NCBI GenBank assembly: GCA_030145205.1
Contig: JAQYVZ010000003.1
Span: forward strand, 1-64,000
DNA: 64,000 nt
Source: Desulfuromonadales bacterium
GTDB lineage: Bacteria; Desulfobacterota; Desulfuromonadia; Desulfuromonadales; BM103
Reading direction: 5' to 3'
In this document: positions 24,518 through 33,540 of the stretch, piece after piece
How the letters are laid out: each line of letters starts with the position of its first letter
How positions within the stretch are numbered: position 1 is the stretch's first letter
Notes under the pieces: model-generated
Told to the model about the DNA's origin: nothing
Database searches by the model: none
What the model saw: only the letters and a program-made list of their open reading frames with translations
Position numbers and translations under genes: made by a program

Positions 24518-24721
24518 TCGTCATAAATAACTTTCGTTTTACCCTATCATTATTGCCTATTAGTATACAACCGCTTGGGATAGAAAACCCGATGACTCAT
24601 AGATAGAATTAATAAGCAAATCCGTAGAGAGAGGAGAGGAGGAAAGCACCAGAGCCTCAAGAACCGTTAACACACTGTTTGTTTTTATTTGTCGAGGCAT
24701 TTCGTACTGAAAGGAGAACCC

Positions 24722-25927
24722 ATGTTAAGGAAGGTATCGCTAACCAAAGCACCTTGGTTGGTCAAGCTCCTTCCCCTGGCACTGATCCTGGGCGCATGCG
24801 CCACAGGAGCTATCAGGGAGAAGCAGTTGACTCTGCCAACAATCGAAGGTGCGGAAGCAGTCGGACAGGAAACCTGTCTGGAGTGCCATGAGGACTACGC
24901 GGAGAGTTTCGCCGCCAGCGCTCATGGTCGCATCGCTGATTTCGAACTGATGGGCGCAGCCGGCGGCTGTGAGGCCTGTCACGGTAACGGTGGTCTTCAC
25001 GCTGATGAAGGCGACACCGACAAAATTTTGCAATTTGGTGAGATGCTGCCGGAAGAATCCGCAGCCGTCTGCGCCAAATGTCACTCCGACGGCAGCCTGA
25101 TGGATTGGACACACGGCGAGCACGCGCTGGCTGACGTGTCCTGTACTGACTGTCACTCCGTCCATGGTGGCGGCAAAGCTGCGCTCAAGCAGGACGACCC
25201 CGAGCTTTGCTACTCCTGTCACCAGGAGCAGATGGCTCAGGCCAACTTCCCTTCCCATCACCCGATCAAGGAAGGCAAGATGACCTGCAGCGACTGCCAC
25301 AACCCGCACGGTGAATTGAACACCCACGAGCGCACTAACGACCTGTGCCTCGATTGCCACTCCCGTTATCAGGGTCCGTTCGTGTTCGGCCATGCTCCGG
25401 TCGAGGATGACTGCACCATCTGTCACAATCCTCACGGCTCCGTTGCCAACAACCTGCTGGCCCAGAACGAGCCGTTCCTCTGCCTGCAGTGTCATGAAGG
25501 TCACTTCCACATGCTGCGCAAGGGCTTCGATCCGTATGCAGATGGAGCAAAATTCAACTCTGCTGCCGACCTGACCGAAGGTGAAATGGACGCCCTCCTG
25601 GCGGCTTCGGGCATCTCCGGCGACATCATCGTCAAGGGCACGCACGGAGCTACCGGCTACTTCGACACTGCAAAGGACGCGAAAGACTTCGCAAGCTACC
25701 TCAACACCAACACCGATGGTCACCGTTACTTTGTCAACACTGAATACGATGACCAGTACACGGTGTGGCAGCGCTCCACCAGCGAAGCTAGCGCGACAGC
25801 AGCCAACCCCCACGGGGAGGAAGGCTGGCAGATGTCGTTCGGCACCAAGTGTACGACCTGTCACCAGGTTGTCCATGGCAGTGATCTCCCGTCTCAACCG
25901 CTCGGCGGTGGCGGCCTGACCCGTTAA
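24722..25927 (+). CDS. Decahaem c-type cytochrome lipoprotein (MtrA/DmsE family)
   Basis: This 401-residue exported protein has a hydrophobic signal ending in LGAC, a lipobox, so it should be a lipoprotein. Ten CXXCH haem sites are visible in order: CLECH, CEACH, CAKCH, CTDCH, CYSCH, CSDCH, CLDCH, CTICH, CLQCH, CTTCH. This count and spacing, with NPHG and VHGG after several sites, are those of the MtrA/DmsE/PioA family that conducts electrons through an outer-membrane porin. AAGGAG precedes the ATG. The porin partner follows 17 bases later. Unlike periplasmic MtrA it seems lipidated. No outer-surface cytochrome (MtrC type) is next to it, as in MtoAB/PioAB or DmsEF conduits. Confidence 0.93.
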   Translation: MLRKVSLTKAPWLVKLLPLALILGACATGAIREKQLTLPTIEGAEAVGQETCLECHEDYAESFAASAHGRIADFELMGAAGGCEACHGNGGLHADEGDTDKILQFGEMLPEESAAVCAKCHSDGSLMDWTHGEHALADVSCTDCHSVHGGGKAALKQDDPELCYSCHQEQMAQANFPSHHPIKEGKMTCSDCHNPHGELNTHERTNDLCLDCHSRYQGPFVFGHAPVEDDCTICHNPHGSVANNLLAQNEPFLCLQCHEGHFHMLRKGFDPYADGAKFNSAADLTEGEMDALLAASGISGDIIVKGTHGATGYFDTAKDAKDFASYLNTNTDGHRYFVNTEYDDQYTVWQRSTSEASATAANPHGEEGWQMSFGTKCTTCHQVVHGSDLPSQPLGGGGLTR

Positions 25928-25944
25928 CTTAGGAGGCAATTACA

Positions 25945-28266
25945 ATGAAGCAACGTTATTTTCTAGTTGCAGTATTGTCCATCCTGATCCTGGCGGCGAC
26001 CTCCACGCTGGTGATGGCGGAAGAAGATTCCGCGCATCTCAGTGGTAACTGGGAGGTTGGCGTTACGGGTGTGGACCTTGAGGACAATCCTGCACGTGTC
26101 AACGAATATGGAACCAACCGGACCGACAAGGACGGTGTAAACCTTGCGACCGAAGTGAACCTTGAGTACATCAACAAGGGGTTCATGATGGAACTCGAGA
26201 GTGATATCAACGGTGCTGATGATCAACAGCATGCTCTCGAACTCGATTTCAATCGAGTCTTCAAGTTCGACTTCGAGACCAGCAAGTTCAATCACTGGAA
26301 AGATCAGGACACCCTCGAGCACCTCGGTGCCACGATGCAGGGTGACATCGACGGCGACCAGCCACGTATCTTCACCAACCAGACGTGGGCCAAAGGCGAC
26401 AAGGAACAGTTTGCGTGGGAACAGAGCCAGGACTACTTTGTGACTCGCAAAGAGAGCGAAGCCGGTGCTGAGCTGCAGCTGCCTGCCCTGCCGAACGTGA
26501 CCTTCCACGCTGGCGTCCGCATCGAAGAGCGTGAAGGCATGGAGCAAGCGATTGCCCTGAGCAAGTGCTCGGCCTGCCATGTCGAAGCCAACCCGAAGGT
26601 GATTGACGAGCGCACCGAGGAATTCACCCTCGGCGCCACCGGCAAATTCGGCCTGTTGACGGTTGAATACGAGTACCTGTCGCGTGATTTCGAAGATCGC
26701 GGCGAGCTGCCGACTTACCAATACTGGAACAGCGGCAAGATTCGCTTCGGCAGCACTGACCCTGACCAACTGCTCTACATCAACGAAGAGCTGGAGTACA
26801 ACCAGACTCCCGAGTCTGAAAAAGACAGCCACCTGCTGACGGCCCGTCTCGACCTGCCGAACAACACGGTCCTCTCTGGTAGCTACGTCAACGCCGACAT
26901 CGACAGCGCCAAGGAAGGCGAAGAAGGCACCTACACGTTTGTCGGCAGTGACACGCTCACCAGCGCCTTCGAGTCGTTTGCCTTGAAAGGTGCAACCCGC
27001 ATCGGCGGCCTGCGTCTCTCGATGCACGGTTCGTCCTACGAGATCGACGGCCCGGACTACACCCTGTCCTTCCCGGACCGCGTCGACAATGTTGATTGGG
27101 ACCATGACGGTGTCATGGAAGCCAGCAACAACACCTACGACAACCCGGCACACTACGAGTCGGCGGAGAGCCGCGACGTGACCGAGTTCGGTCTGGATGC
27201 TGTTTACCGCCTCGCTCGTGGCACCACCCTGCGCCTCGGCTATGACTACGAAGATGTCGAGCGTGAGCATGAAGAGCTTGGCGAAACCGAGACCTCAACC
27301 TACAAGCTGTCGTTGCACAGCCGCCTGGCCAAGGGTCTCAATGCCCGCTTCAGCTATACCTATCAGGACATTGACGATCCTTTCGGCGCTGACCATGCTA
27401 CCGGCATCGCCCAGGGTCACGAGGATGCCATCGTGGACGGCACCCTGTCCTACCTGCTGACGAATGACTACAAACTGTCGGCACCTGATTTTGTCAATGT
27501 CGATGACGATCCGCTGGCAGAAGGCAACACTGTTGCAGCTTATTACTGGAACACAGTCTATCCTGCGCGTGGCCTCACTGCCACCGACCAACCGGACGAA
27601 GTTCAGGAGCTTAAAGCCAGCACCACTTGGTCCCCAGCTGCCAACATGTCCGTGACTGCCTACATACGTGCCCGCTTCGAAGAGAACAGCGACGTCAAGT
27701 ACGAAGAGAACACCTACGTGCCTGGCATCACCTTCTGGTATGCACCGAACGGCAAGATGAACCTAGTCATGGCGTACAACTTTAACAAGCAGGAAACCGA
27801 AAACCAGATGTGCGTTGGTTGGTACCATGGCTGAGCGAACACGGTCTCGTCGGTCCAGTTTGGATCGATCTGCAGTGTTGCTGAAACCGAAACCGACGTC
27901 CACACTCTTTCCCTGAGCGCAGATTATCAGGCAACCGAAAAACTACAACTTGAAGCCAGCGTGGTCTACAACAAGGCAGACTACTCCTGGGATTGGGATT
28001 TTGAAGAGCGTCCGAGCCTCACCTGGGGCGGCGCCGACAAGACTAATTTTGACACTTGGGATATTAACGACGACATCGACACCTACTCCGACCTGTCTTA
28101 CGAGGAGTATCAGTTCACCGTCGGCGGTACCTACAACTTCACCCCGACCTGCTACACCACCGCACAGCTGACTTACGATGTGTTTGAGAGTGATGAGCAG
28201 TATGTCTACGGTGACGAAGACGGTAGCGCCTACTACGGCTACCTCGGCTTCGGGTATCGCTTCTGA
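25945..28266 (+). CDS. MtrB/PioB-like outer-membrane porin, frame crossed by one in-frame UGA
   Basis: The reading frame gives 773 residues if the TGA at 27832-27834 (codon 630) is decoded as an amino acid. The protein has a Sec signal peptide (MKQRYFLVAVLSILILAATS, cut near LVMA|E) and long alternating beta strands. It ends YLGFGYRF, the aromatic terminal strand recognised by the BAM machinery. A single haem motif, CSACH, lies at residues 208-212. With normal termination the product would be 629 residues, lacking about six strands and the terminal signal. The frame after the TGA keeps neighbour-like codon use for 144 codons. Alternatives are selenocysteine, a recent nonsense mutation or a base error. 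It lies 17 bases after the decahaem gene, with a terminator at 28306-28335. Confidence 0.85.
27832..27879 (+). other. In-frame UGA with SECIS-like hairpin
   Basis: The UGA codon at 27832-27834 is followed by a stem of nine pairs (27849-27857 with 27861-27869, two of them G-U) capped by the three-base loop GUU (27858-27860). An outer five-pair stem AACAC/GUGUU (27838-27842 with 27875-27879) encloses it. In bacterial selenoprotein genes the signal is a stem just after the UGA, with a small apical loop starting with G, roughly 16-37 bases away; here the loop starts 24 bases after the UGA. The fit is by inspection only. Confidence 0.5.
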
Positions 28267-28305
28267 TCCCAACGTCAATCAAGACTTGCCTCTTTTATTA
28301 ACACT

Positions 28306-28335
28306 TGCCCGGCTGTTTCCAGCCGGGCATTTTTT
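28306..28335 (+). terminator. Intrinsic terminator after the porin gene
   Basis: GCCCGGCTG pairs with CAGCCGGGC around TTTC, followed by ATTTTTTAT. It lies 40 bases after the TAA/TGA-closed porin frame and supports 28266 as the true end of the gene. Confidence 0.9.
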
Positions 28336-28342
28336 ATTTCTT

Positions 28343-28467
28343 AGCGCTGAGATACCCGGACGTTGAGCGTAAAAACCTTAAATCAGAAGCTACTGGCTCT
28401 CCAACGATGGCGGTGGCAGTCTTTCTGTCTAGAAGAGGGGTTCTCAGCGTCCCGGCGCCTCAGCGTT
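28343..28467. repeat. Imperfect long inverted repeat between porin and radical SAM gene
   Basis: Arms at 28343-28369 (AGCGCTGAGATACCCGGACG...) and 28441-28467 match as reverse complements at 19 of 27 positions. Both are made of CGCTGAG-type units with about 14-base periodicity. The element fills most of the space between the terminator and the next gene. Confidence 0.5.
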
Positions 28468-28517
28468 AAATTGATTCTTCCGCTCGCAATTCAATTGTTT
28501 GTTCTCTAAGTGCAGAC

Positions 28518-31073
28518 ATGCTATTTTACTTTGTTATGCAAAGAAATCAACAATCACAATACACACCCCAGATTTCCGACCTGCTCCAGCTCGACAAACC
28601 GGCCCGCTACCTGGGTGGCGAACTGGGCAGCATTCGAAAAGACTGGAATAAAGTCGACATCACCTTCGCCCTGGCCTTTCCAGATGTGTATGAAGTCGGC
28701 ATGAGCCATCTCGGCTCGGCCATCCTCTATCAGACCCTGAATGATGTTGACTGGATTGCGGCGGAACGCAGCTATGCCCCCTGGCCTGATCGGGAGGAGC
28801 AACTGCTCGCCAGCAGCACGCCTCTGACAACTCTGGAATCGGGCCGCTCCCTGGCCGACTTCGACCTGGTCGGGTTTTCCCTGCAGTACGAGCTGAGCTG
28901 CACCAACGTGCTGACCATGCTGACGCTGGCCGGGATCCCATGGCACGCCAGTGAGCGCAGCCTGGACGACCCGCTGATCGTGGTAGGCGGCCCCTGCGCC
29001 TTCAACCCTGAACCATTGGCCGACTTCATTGACTGTGCCCTGATCGGTGATGCGGAAGAAGCCGTGATTGAGCTTTGTGCCGCCGTGCGGGACAGCAAGG
29101 CCGCCGGAGAAGACCGTCAGGAACTGTTGCTGCGCCTGGCCAGGATCGAGGGGATCTACGTTCCGGCCCATTTTGCAGTGGACTACCAGAACGACGGCCG
29201 CATTGCCGGCATCACAGCGCTCAACCCCGAGCGCCCGCAAGTGCGACGCCGCGTGCTGGCCGACCTCGACACAGCACCCTTTCCGACCCGCCCGATCGTT
29301 CCCTTCCTGACGACCATCCACGACCGCGTCGCCGTTGAAGTTGCCCGCGGCTGCACCCGCGGCTGCCGTTTCTGCCAGGCCGGCTACATCTACCGGCCGG
29401 TGCGTGAACGTCAACCGGAAACCATTAGCAACCTGATCGCTGAAAGCCTGCGCCATTCCGGCTATGACGAAGTCTCTCTGTTGTCGCTCTCGACCGGCGA
29501 CTACACGTACATCGAATCGCTGGTTCAACACCTGATGAGCTGCTACGCCGCACAGCGGGTAGCCGTATCACTGCCCAGCCTGCGAGTCGGTTCCCTGACT
29601 CAGGAGCTGATGGAAGAGATCCGCAAGGTTCGCAAAACCGGTTTCACCCTGGCCCCGGAAGCAGGCAGCGAACGGCTGCGCCAGGTGATTAATAAAGGTA
29701 TCACCGAGCAAGACTTGATTGACGGCGCCCATCAGGCCTTTTCACTGGGTTGGCGCATCATCAAGCTCTACTTCATGATCGGCCTGCCGACGGAAACCGA
29801 CGAGGACCTGGACGCCCTGGTCGACCTGTCGGCTCGTGTCAAACGCTCTGGAAAAGGGACTGAGGGCGGCGGCGCTGTCAATGTCTCGGCGTCAACCTTT
29901 GTCCCCAAGGCACATACCCCGTTCCAGTGGGAAGAGCAGCTCAGCATCGAGGAAACCGTACGTCGCCAGAACAAACTGCGCGACGCCCTGACCCGGAAGA
30001 AACTCAAGCTGAAGTGGCATGACGCCCGCACCTCCTTCATGGAGGGCGTACTGGCCCGCGGCGATCGCCGCCTCGGCGCGGTTCTCGCAGAAGCGGTCAA
30101 GCAAGGCTGCCGTTTCGACGGCTGGCGGGAACATTTCAACTGGGACTTATGGATGGCCGCCTTTGACAGCGTTGGCCTGGACCCACAATGGTACTTGCGC
30201 CAACGCCGGCCCAGCGAAATCTTCCCCTGGGAACATATCGATGCCGGGGTTTCGAAAGATTTCCTGCTACGGGAACGACAAGCGGCTCTCCTGCAGAAAG
30301 AGACCCCCGATTGCCGCAACGGCTCCTGTTCAGCCTGCGGTCTGTGCGACTTTGACACAGTCCGCCCACGCAAGGCACAGATTCCTCTCGAGGCAAAGTC
30401 TCCGGTCGAAGAAGTTGAACCGGAGCAGAGTAAGGCGCCTCAGGAGTTCTGTAAAATCCGCTTGACGCTACGCAAAAGCGGCCGCACCACAGCCATCAGT
30501 CATCTCGAATTCATGACTTTGCTGCATCGTGCGGTCCAGAGGGCCAAACTGCCCATCCGGTTTTCCGCAGGGTTTCACCCAGCGCCGCGCATCAGCTTCG
30601 GTGACGCCCTGCCGATCGGTGTCGCCAGCGAAGTCGAGCTGGTCGACCTGGAGTTGACGTCGCCACAGTCCCCCGCCGTGCTCCTGGATAAACTCAATCT
30701 GGAGATGCCTGAAGACATCCGGATATTGTCCGCCGAAGACTGGCCGCTGAAAGGCCCCTCGCCCGGCGCGAGTCTGGCGACTGCAACCTACCGGGTTCCT
30801 CTGCCGGACAACCGGCCCGCGGACCTCGAACAACGGCTGACAGAATTTCTGGCAGCAGAGAAAGTAACCACGACACGGCTGAAGAAAAACCGGCCAACTG
30901 AAGTCGACCTGCGGCCATGGGTTGAGACTCTCGCCTGCGATGACACGGCTCTGCTGCTGACGATGCGCTCGGGCAGCCCGATTGTCCTCTCAAGCTATCT
31001 GCTGGACATCGACCCGGAATCAGTTCGTAGCCTGGAAGTCTGCAAAACACATGTGACATTGAAAGAGTTATAG
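28518..31073 (+). CDS. B12-binding-type radical SAM protein fused to a DUF2344 domain
   Basis: This 851-residue protein has an N-terminal cobalamin-binding-like region (about 60-230). The radical SAM core follows, with the cluster motif CTRGCRFC at about 279-286 in VEVARGCTRGCRFCQAGYIYRP. The C-terminal part (about 640-851) is the radical-SAM-associated DUF2344 domain, FCKIRLTLRKSGRTTAISHL onward. A Cys cluster, CRNGSCSACGLC, lies between them. From family knowledge such fusions occur next to rng and L21/L27 genes in deltaproteobacteria and cyanobacteria; the modified substrate, perhaps RNA or a ribosomal component, is unknown. The start is uncertain: ATG at 28518 or 28536, neither with a strong ribosome site. 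Confidence 0.9.
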   Translation: MLFYFVMQRNQQSQYTPQISDLLQLDKPARYLGGELGSIRKDWNKVDITFALAFPDVYEVGMSHLGSAILYQTLNDVDWIAAERSYAPWPDREEQLLASSTPLTTLESGRSLADFDLVGFSLQYELSCTNVLTMLTLAGIPWHASERSLDDPLIVVGGPCAFNPEPLADFIDCALIGDAEEAVIELCAAVRDSKAAGEDRQELLLRLARIEGIYVPAHFAVDYQNDGRIAGITALNPERPQVRRRVLADLDTAPFPTRPIVPFLTTIHDRVAVEVARGCTRGCRFCQAGYIYRPVRERQPETISNLIAESLRHSGYDEVSLLSLSTGDYTYIESLVQHLMSCYAAQRVAVSLPSLRVGSLTQELMEEIRKVRKTGFTLAPEAGSERLRQVINKGITEQDLIDGAHQAFSLGWRIIKLYFMIGLPTETDEDLDALVDLSARVKRSGKGTEGGGAVNVSASTFVPKAHTPFQWEEQLSIEETVRRQNKLRDALTRKKLKLKWHDARTSFMEGVLARGDRRLGAVLAEAVKQGCRFDGWREHFNWDLWMAAFDSVGLDPQWYLRQRRPSEIFPWEHIDAGVSKDFLLRERQAALLQKETPDCRNGSCSACGLCDFDTVRPRKAQIPLEAKSPVEEVEPEQSKAPQEFCKIRLTLRKSGRTTAISHLEFMTLLHRAVQRAKLPIRFSAGFHPAPRISFGDALPIGVASEVELVDLELTSPQSPAVLLDKLNLEMPEDIRILSAEDWPLKGPSPGASLATATYRVPLPDNRPADLEQRLTEFLAAEKVTTTRLKKNRPTEVDLRPWVETLACDDTALLLTMRSGSPIVLSSYLLDIDPESVRSLEVCKTHVTLKEL

Positions 31074-31192
31074 ATATTTATTTTTAAATTTTCTTGGCCT
31101 CTTTCTTTAATCCTTGGAGTCTTTGCGTTATATTTTAAAACTCACTAAAAATATCGTTATTTTTCATATATATATTGCGAAGGAGAACCATT

Positions 31193-32701
31193 ATGACCAA
31201 AGAACTGGTCATCAACATCACGTCACACGAAACCCGTGTGGCCCTGCTGGAGAGCGGCCATATCGCCGAGCTCTACATTGAACGCAGTCGGGAGATGGGC
31301 ATCGTCGGCAACATGTACCGCGGCAAGGTCATCCGGGTTCTGCCGGGGATGCAGGCGGCATTTGTCGATATCGGTCTCGAGAAAGCGGCCTTCCTCTACG
31401 TTGCTGATGTCCTCGACGAAATTGAGGCGGTCGAACGCTTTATCGAAGGCAGCAACGGACACCATGAGCCGGGCGAAGAACCGGAAGAACGCCCGCCGCT
31501 GCCACCAATTGAAGATTTATTGCAGGAAGGTCAGGAGATTCTGGTGCAGGTTTCCAAGGAGCCGATCGGCACCAAGGGTGCCCGCATCACCTCCCATATC
31601 TCCCTGCCGGGGCGCAACCTGGTCTACATGCCCACCGTCGACCATGTGGGAATTTCGCGCCGCATCGAAAATGAGGACGAACGCACCCGCCTACGTCATC
31701 TGGTCGACATCATGCGCCCGGCCGGCACCGGCTTTATTGTCCGGACTGCAGCAGAAAGCAAGCAGGCCGACGAGTTCAAGGCCGACATGGACTACCTGGT
31801 CGCGCTCTGGGAACAGATCAGCCACCGCAATACTGACAAGGGAGCGCCTTGTCTGATCCACTCCGACCTGGACGTCACCAGCAAGGTGCTTCGTGACATC
31901 CTGACCGAAGATGTCGCCAGAATTATTGTCGATTCCGCCGAAGGACATCGTCAGATCGTTGACTTTCTCGACACCTTCATGCCCGGCCACACCTTCCAGA
32001 CGGAACTCTACAAAGAGGACGAACCCGTCTTTGACGCTTTCGGCCTGGAGGTGGAAATCTCTCGAGCTCTGGGACGCAAAGTCTGGCTGAAGAGCGGTGG
32101 CTATATCATCATCGAGCAGACAGAAGCACTCACTGCCATCGACGTCAACACCGGCCGGTTTGTCGGCAAGCACAACCTCGAGGACACCATCCTCAAGACC
32201 AACCTGGAAGCGGTCAAGGAGGTGGCGTTCCAACTGCGGCTGCGCAACATCGGCGGGCTGATCATCATCGACTTCATCGACATGGAGAAAGAGGCGCATC
32301 GTGAAAAGGTTCACGCCGCGCTCGAAGAAACTCTGAAGATCGACAAGTCGAAGACCAACATTCTGAAGATTTCCGAACTCGGCCTGGTCGAAATGACCCG
32401 CAAGCGGGTTCGGGAAAGCATCGGCCGGACCTTGTGCGAGCCTTGTCCCTACTGCGAAGGCAAAGGGTACATCAAGAGCAAAACCACAACGGTTTACGAG
32501 ATTTTCAGAGAGTTACAAAAGGAGATGCACAACGCCCCGGGCTACCGCATGACCCTCAACGTTCACCCGGACATTGCCGACCTGCTCTACGATGAGGAGC
32601 GCCCCGGCATCGAGGAACTCGAGGAGCGTTACGAAAAGCAGGTCACTATTCATGCCCGGCCCGGCTTTCATATTGAACAGTTCAACATTATTGTCGGCTG
32701 A
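31193..32701 (+). CDS. rng: Ribonuclease G (RNase E/G family)
   Basis: This 502-residue endoribonuclease cuts single-stranded AU-rich RNA in 5S/16S rRNA maturation and mRNA decay. The S1-like domain (about 37-130) carries an acidic Glu/Pro insertion after residue 90. The catalytic DNase I-like part has the two metal-binding Asp motifs AIDVNTGRF and IIIDFIDM. CEPCPYCEGKG is the zinc-link. There is no long C-terminal degradosome scaffold, so it is of RNase G rather than RNase E type. AAGGAGAACC precedes the ATG at 31193. It lies 120 bases after the radical SAM gene. Confidence 0.94.
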   Translation: MTKELVINITSHETRVALLESGHIAELYIERSREMGIVGNMYRGKVIRVLPGMQAAFVDIGLEKAAFLYVADVLDEIEAVERFIEGSNGHHEPGEEPEERPPLPPIEDLLQEGQEILVQVSKEPIGTKGARITSHISLPGRNLVYMPTVDHVGISRRIENEDERTRLRHLVDIMRPAGTGFIVRTAAESKQADEFKADMDYLVALWEQISHRNTDKGAPCLIHSDLDVTSKVLRDILTEDVARIIVDSAEGHRQIVDFLDTFMPGHTFQTELYKEDEPVFDAFGLEVEISRALGRKVWLKSGGYIIIEQTEALTAIDVNTGRFVGKHNLEDTILKTNLEAVKEVAFQLRLRNIGGLIIIDFIDMEKEAHREKVHAALEETLKIDKSKTNILKISELGLVEMTRKRVRESIGRTLCEPCPYCEGKGYIKSKTTTVYEIFRELQKEMHNAPGYRMTLNVHPDIADLLYDEERPGIEELEERYEKQVTIHARPGFHIEQFNIIVG

Positions 32702-32713
32702 GTTCTGAGCTAC

Positions 32714-32752
32714 GAGCCCCCCTCTCCCTCAGAGGGAGAGGGGGGGGGCTTT
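32714..32752 (+). terminator. Terminator-like hairpin after rng
   Basis: AGCCCCCCTCTCCCTC (32715-32730) pairs with GAGGGAGAGG followed by a G run and CT (32732-32750), followed by a short TTTCTG. It resembles the arms of the 6668-6766 palindrome, so it could be a mobile palindrome that now acts as terminator. Confidence 0.6.
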
Positions 32753-32783
32753 CTGCTGTCCCCTGAAAAAATACGATTTTCCC

Positions 32784-32813
32784 TTGACATACACATATTG
32801 AACAACATATAAG
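32784..32813 (+). promoter_or_regulatory. Strong sigma-70 promoter of rplU-rpmA
   Basis: A consensus TTGACA (32784-32789), an 18-base spacer and TATAAG (32808-32813), 65 bases before the rplU start. Confidence 0.75.
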
Positions 32814-32878
32814 GTAGAGTTCCTGAGCGGCCCTTCGAGGGTCAAATCGGCTCAAGGTTGAAAGTGAGGTGATCTGGT

Positions 32879-33187
32879 ATGTACGCGGTGATCAGAACCG
32901 GAGGAAAACAATACAAAGTGTCCGAGGGTGACCTGGTAAAGGTCGAGAAACTGGCCGGCGAGGTGGGTGATACCATCGAACTGGATGAAGTCCTCATGGT
33001 TGGCGGAGAAGAGGTAAAGATCGGCACACCTCTCTTGCCCGAAGCGAAAGTCACGGCGAAGATTGTAGAGCAGGGTAAAGACAAAAAGATCCTGGTCTTC
33101 AAATCGAAGCGTCGTAAGAACTATCGCAAAAAAAACGGACACCGACAGCCTATCACCCGCCTGCAAGTTACGGCGATACAAGCTTAA
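32879..33187 (+). CDS. rplU: 50S ribosomal protein L21
   Basis: This 102-residue protein begins [18 protein letters not shown]. The GGKQYKV N-terminus, the [17 protein letters not shown] basic segment and the closing [10 protein letters not shown] are L21 hallmarks. It binds 23S rRNA and L20 in the large subunit. GAGGTGATCTGGT precedes the start. The gene is followed 24 bases later by L27, the normal order. Confidence 0.98.
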   Translation: MYAVIRTGGKQYKVSEGDLVKVEKLAGEVGDTIELDEVLMVGGEEVKIGTPLLPEAKVTAKIVEQGKDKKILVFKSKRRKNYRKKNGHRQPITRLQVTAIQA

Positions 33188-33211
33188 GTTTAAGGTTAAG
33201 GAGGCAGATCC

Positions 33212-33466
33212 ATGGCTCATAAAAAAGGTGTTGGTAGTACACGCAACGGCCGCGACAGCATCGGCAAGCGCCTCGGCGTCAAGCGTTATGCCGGGCAGGA
33301 GGTCTCTGCCGGCTCGATTCTCGTACGGCAGCGTGGTACTACGATCCATGCAGGTAATAACGTCGGCTGCGGCAAGGACTATACCCTGTTCGCCCTGATC
33401 GACGGTGTCGTCAAGTTTGAACGTCTGGACAAAACCAGGAAGAAAGTCAGCGTTTACGCTGCCTGA
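33212..33466 (+). CDS. rpmA: 50S ribosomal protein L27
   Basis: This 84-residue protein starts [16 protein letters not shown] and contains SKRLGVKRY-type sequence and [10 protein letters not shown]. The basic N-terminus reaches the peptidyl-transferase centre of the 50S subunit. The N-terminus begins directly with AHKKG, without the cleaved extension found in some Firmicutes. AAGGAGGCAG precedes it. A terminator follows at 33493-33528, before obgE. Confidence 0.98.
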   Translation: MAHKKGVGSTRNGRDSIGKRLGVKRYAGQEVSAGSILVRQRGTTIHAGNNVGCGKDYTLFALIDGVVKFERLDKTRKKVSVYAA

Positions 33467-33492
33467 TTCCCGGCCACGACATTAATATGTCA

Positions 33493-33528
33493 AAAGCCCG
33501 AGGTTCCTAGGAGCTTCGGGCTTTTTTT
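33493..33528 (+). terminator. Intrinsic terminator between rpmA and obgE
   Basis: AAAAGCCCGA (33493-33502) pairs with TCGGGCTTTT around a loop containing the palindrome TTCCTAGGAGC, followed by seven T. It sits only 12 bases before the obgE start, so obgE either uses read-through or a promoter overlapping this hairpin. Confidence 0.88.
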
Positions 33529-33540
33529 GGTAAAGAACTT

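Larger units (their letters stand above)
32702..32878. other. rng terminator and rplU leader region
   Basis: This 177-base spacer contains the rng hairpin (32714-32752), a strong promoter (32784-32813) and an untranslated leader of about 60 bases with the small hairpin-like CGGCCCTTCGAGGG. Leaders of L21 operons can hold protein-binding structures, but nothing diagnostic is visible here. Confidence 0.5.

Noticed and set aside
27961-28266. Separate 101-codon gene beginning with GTG after the porin
   Set aside because: It is in the same frame as the porin (no frameshift), has no signal peptide or ribosome site, and its sequence is the C-terminal barrel strands; it is better read as the continuation past the UGA.
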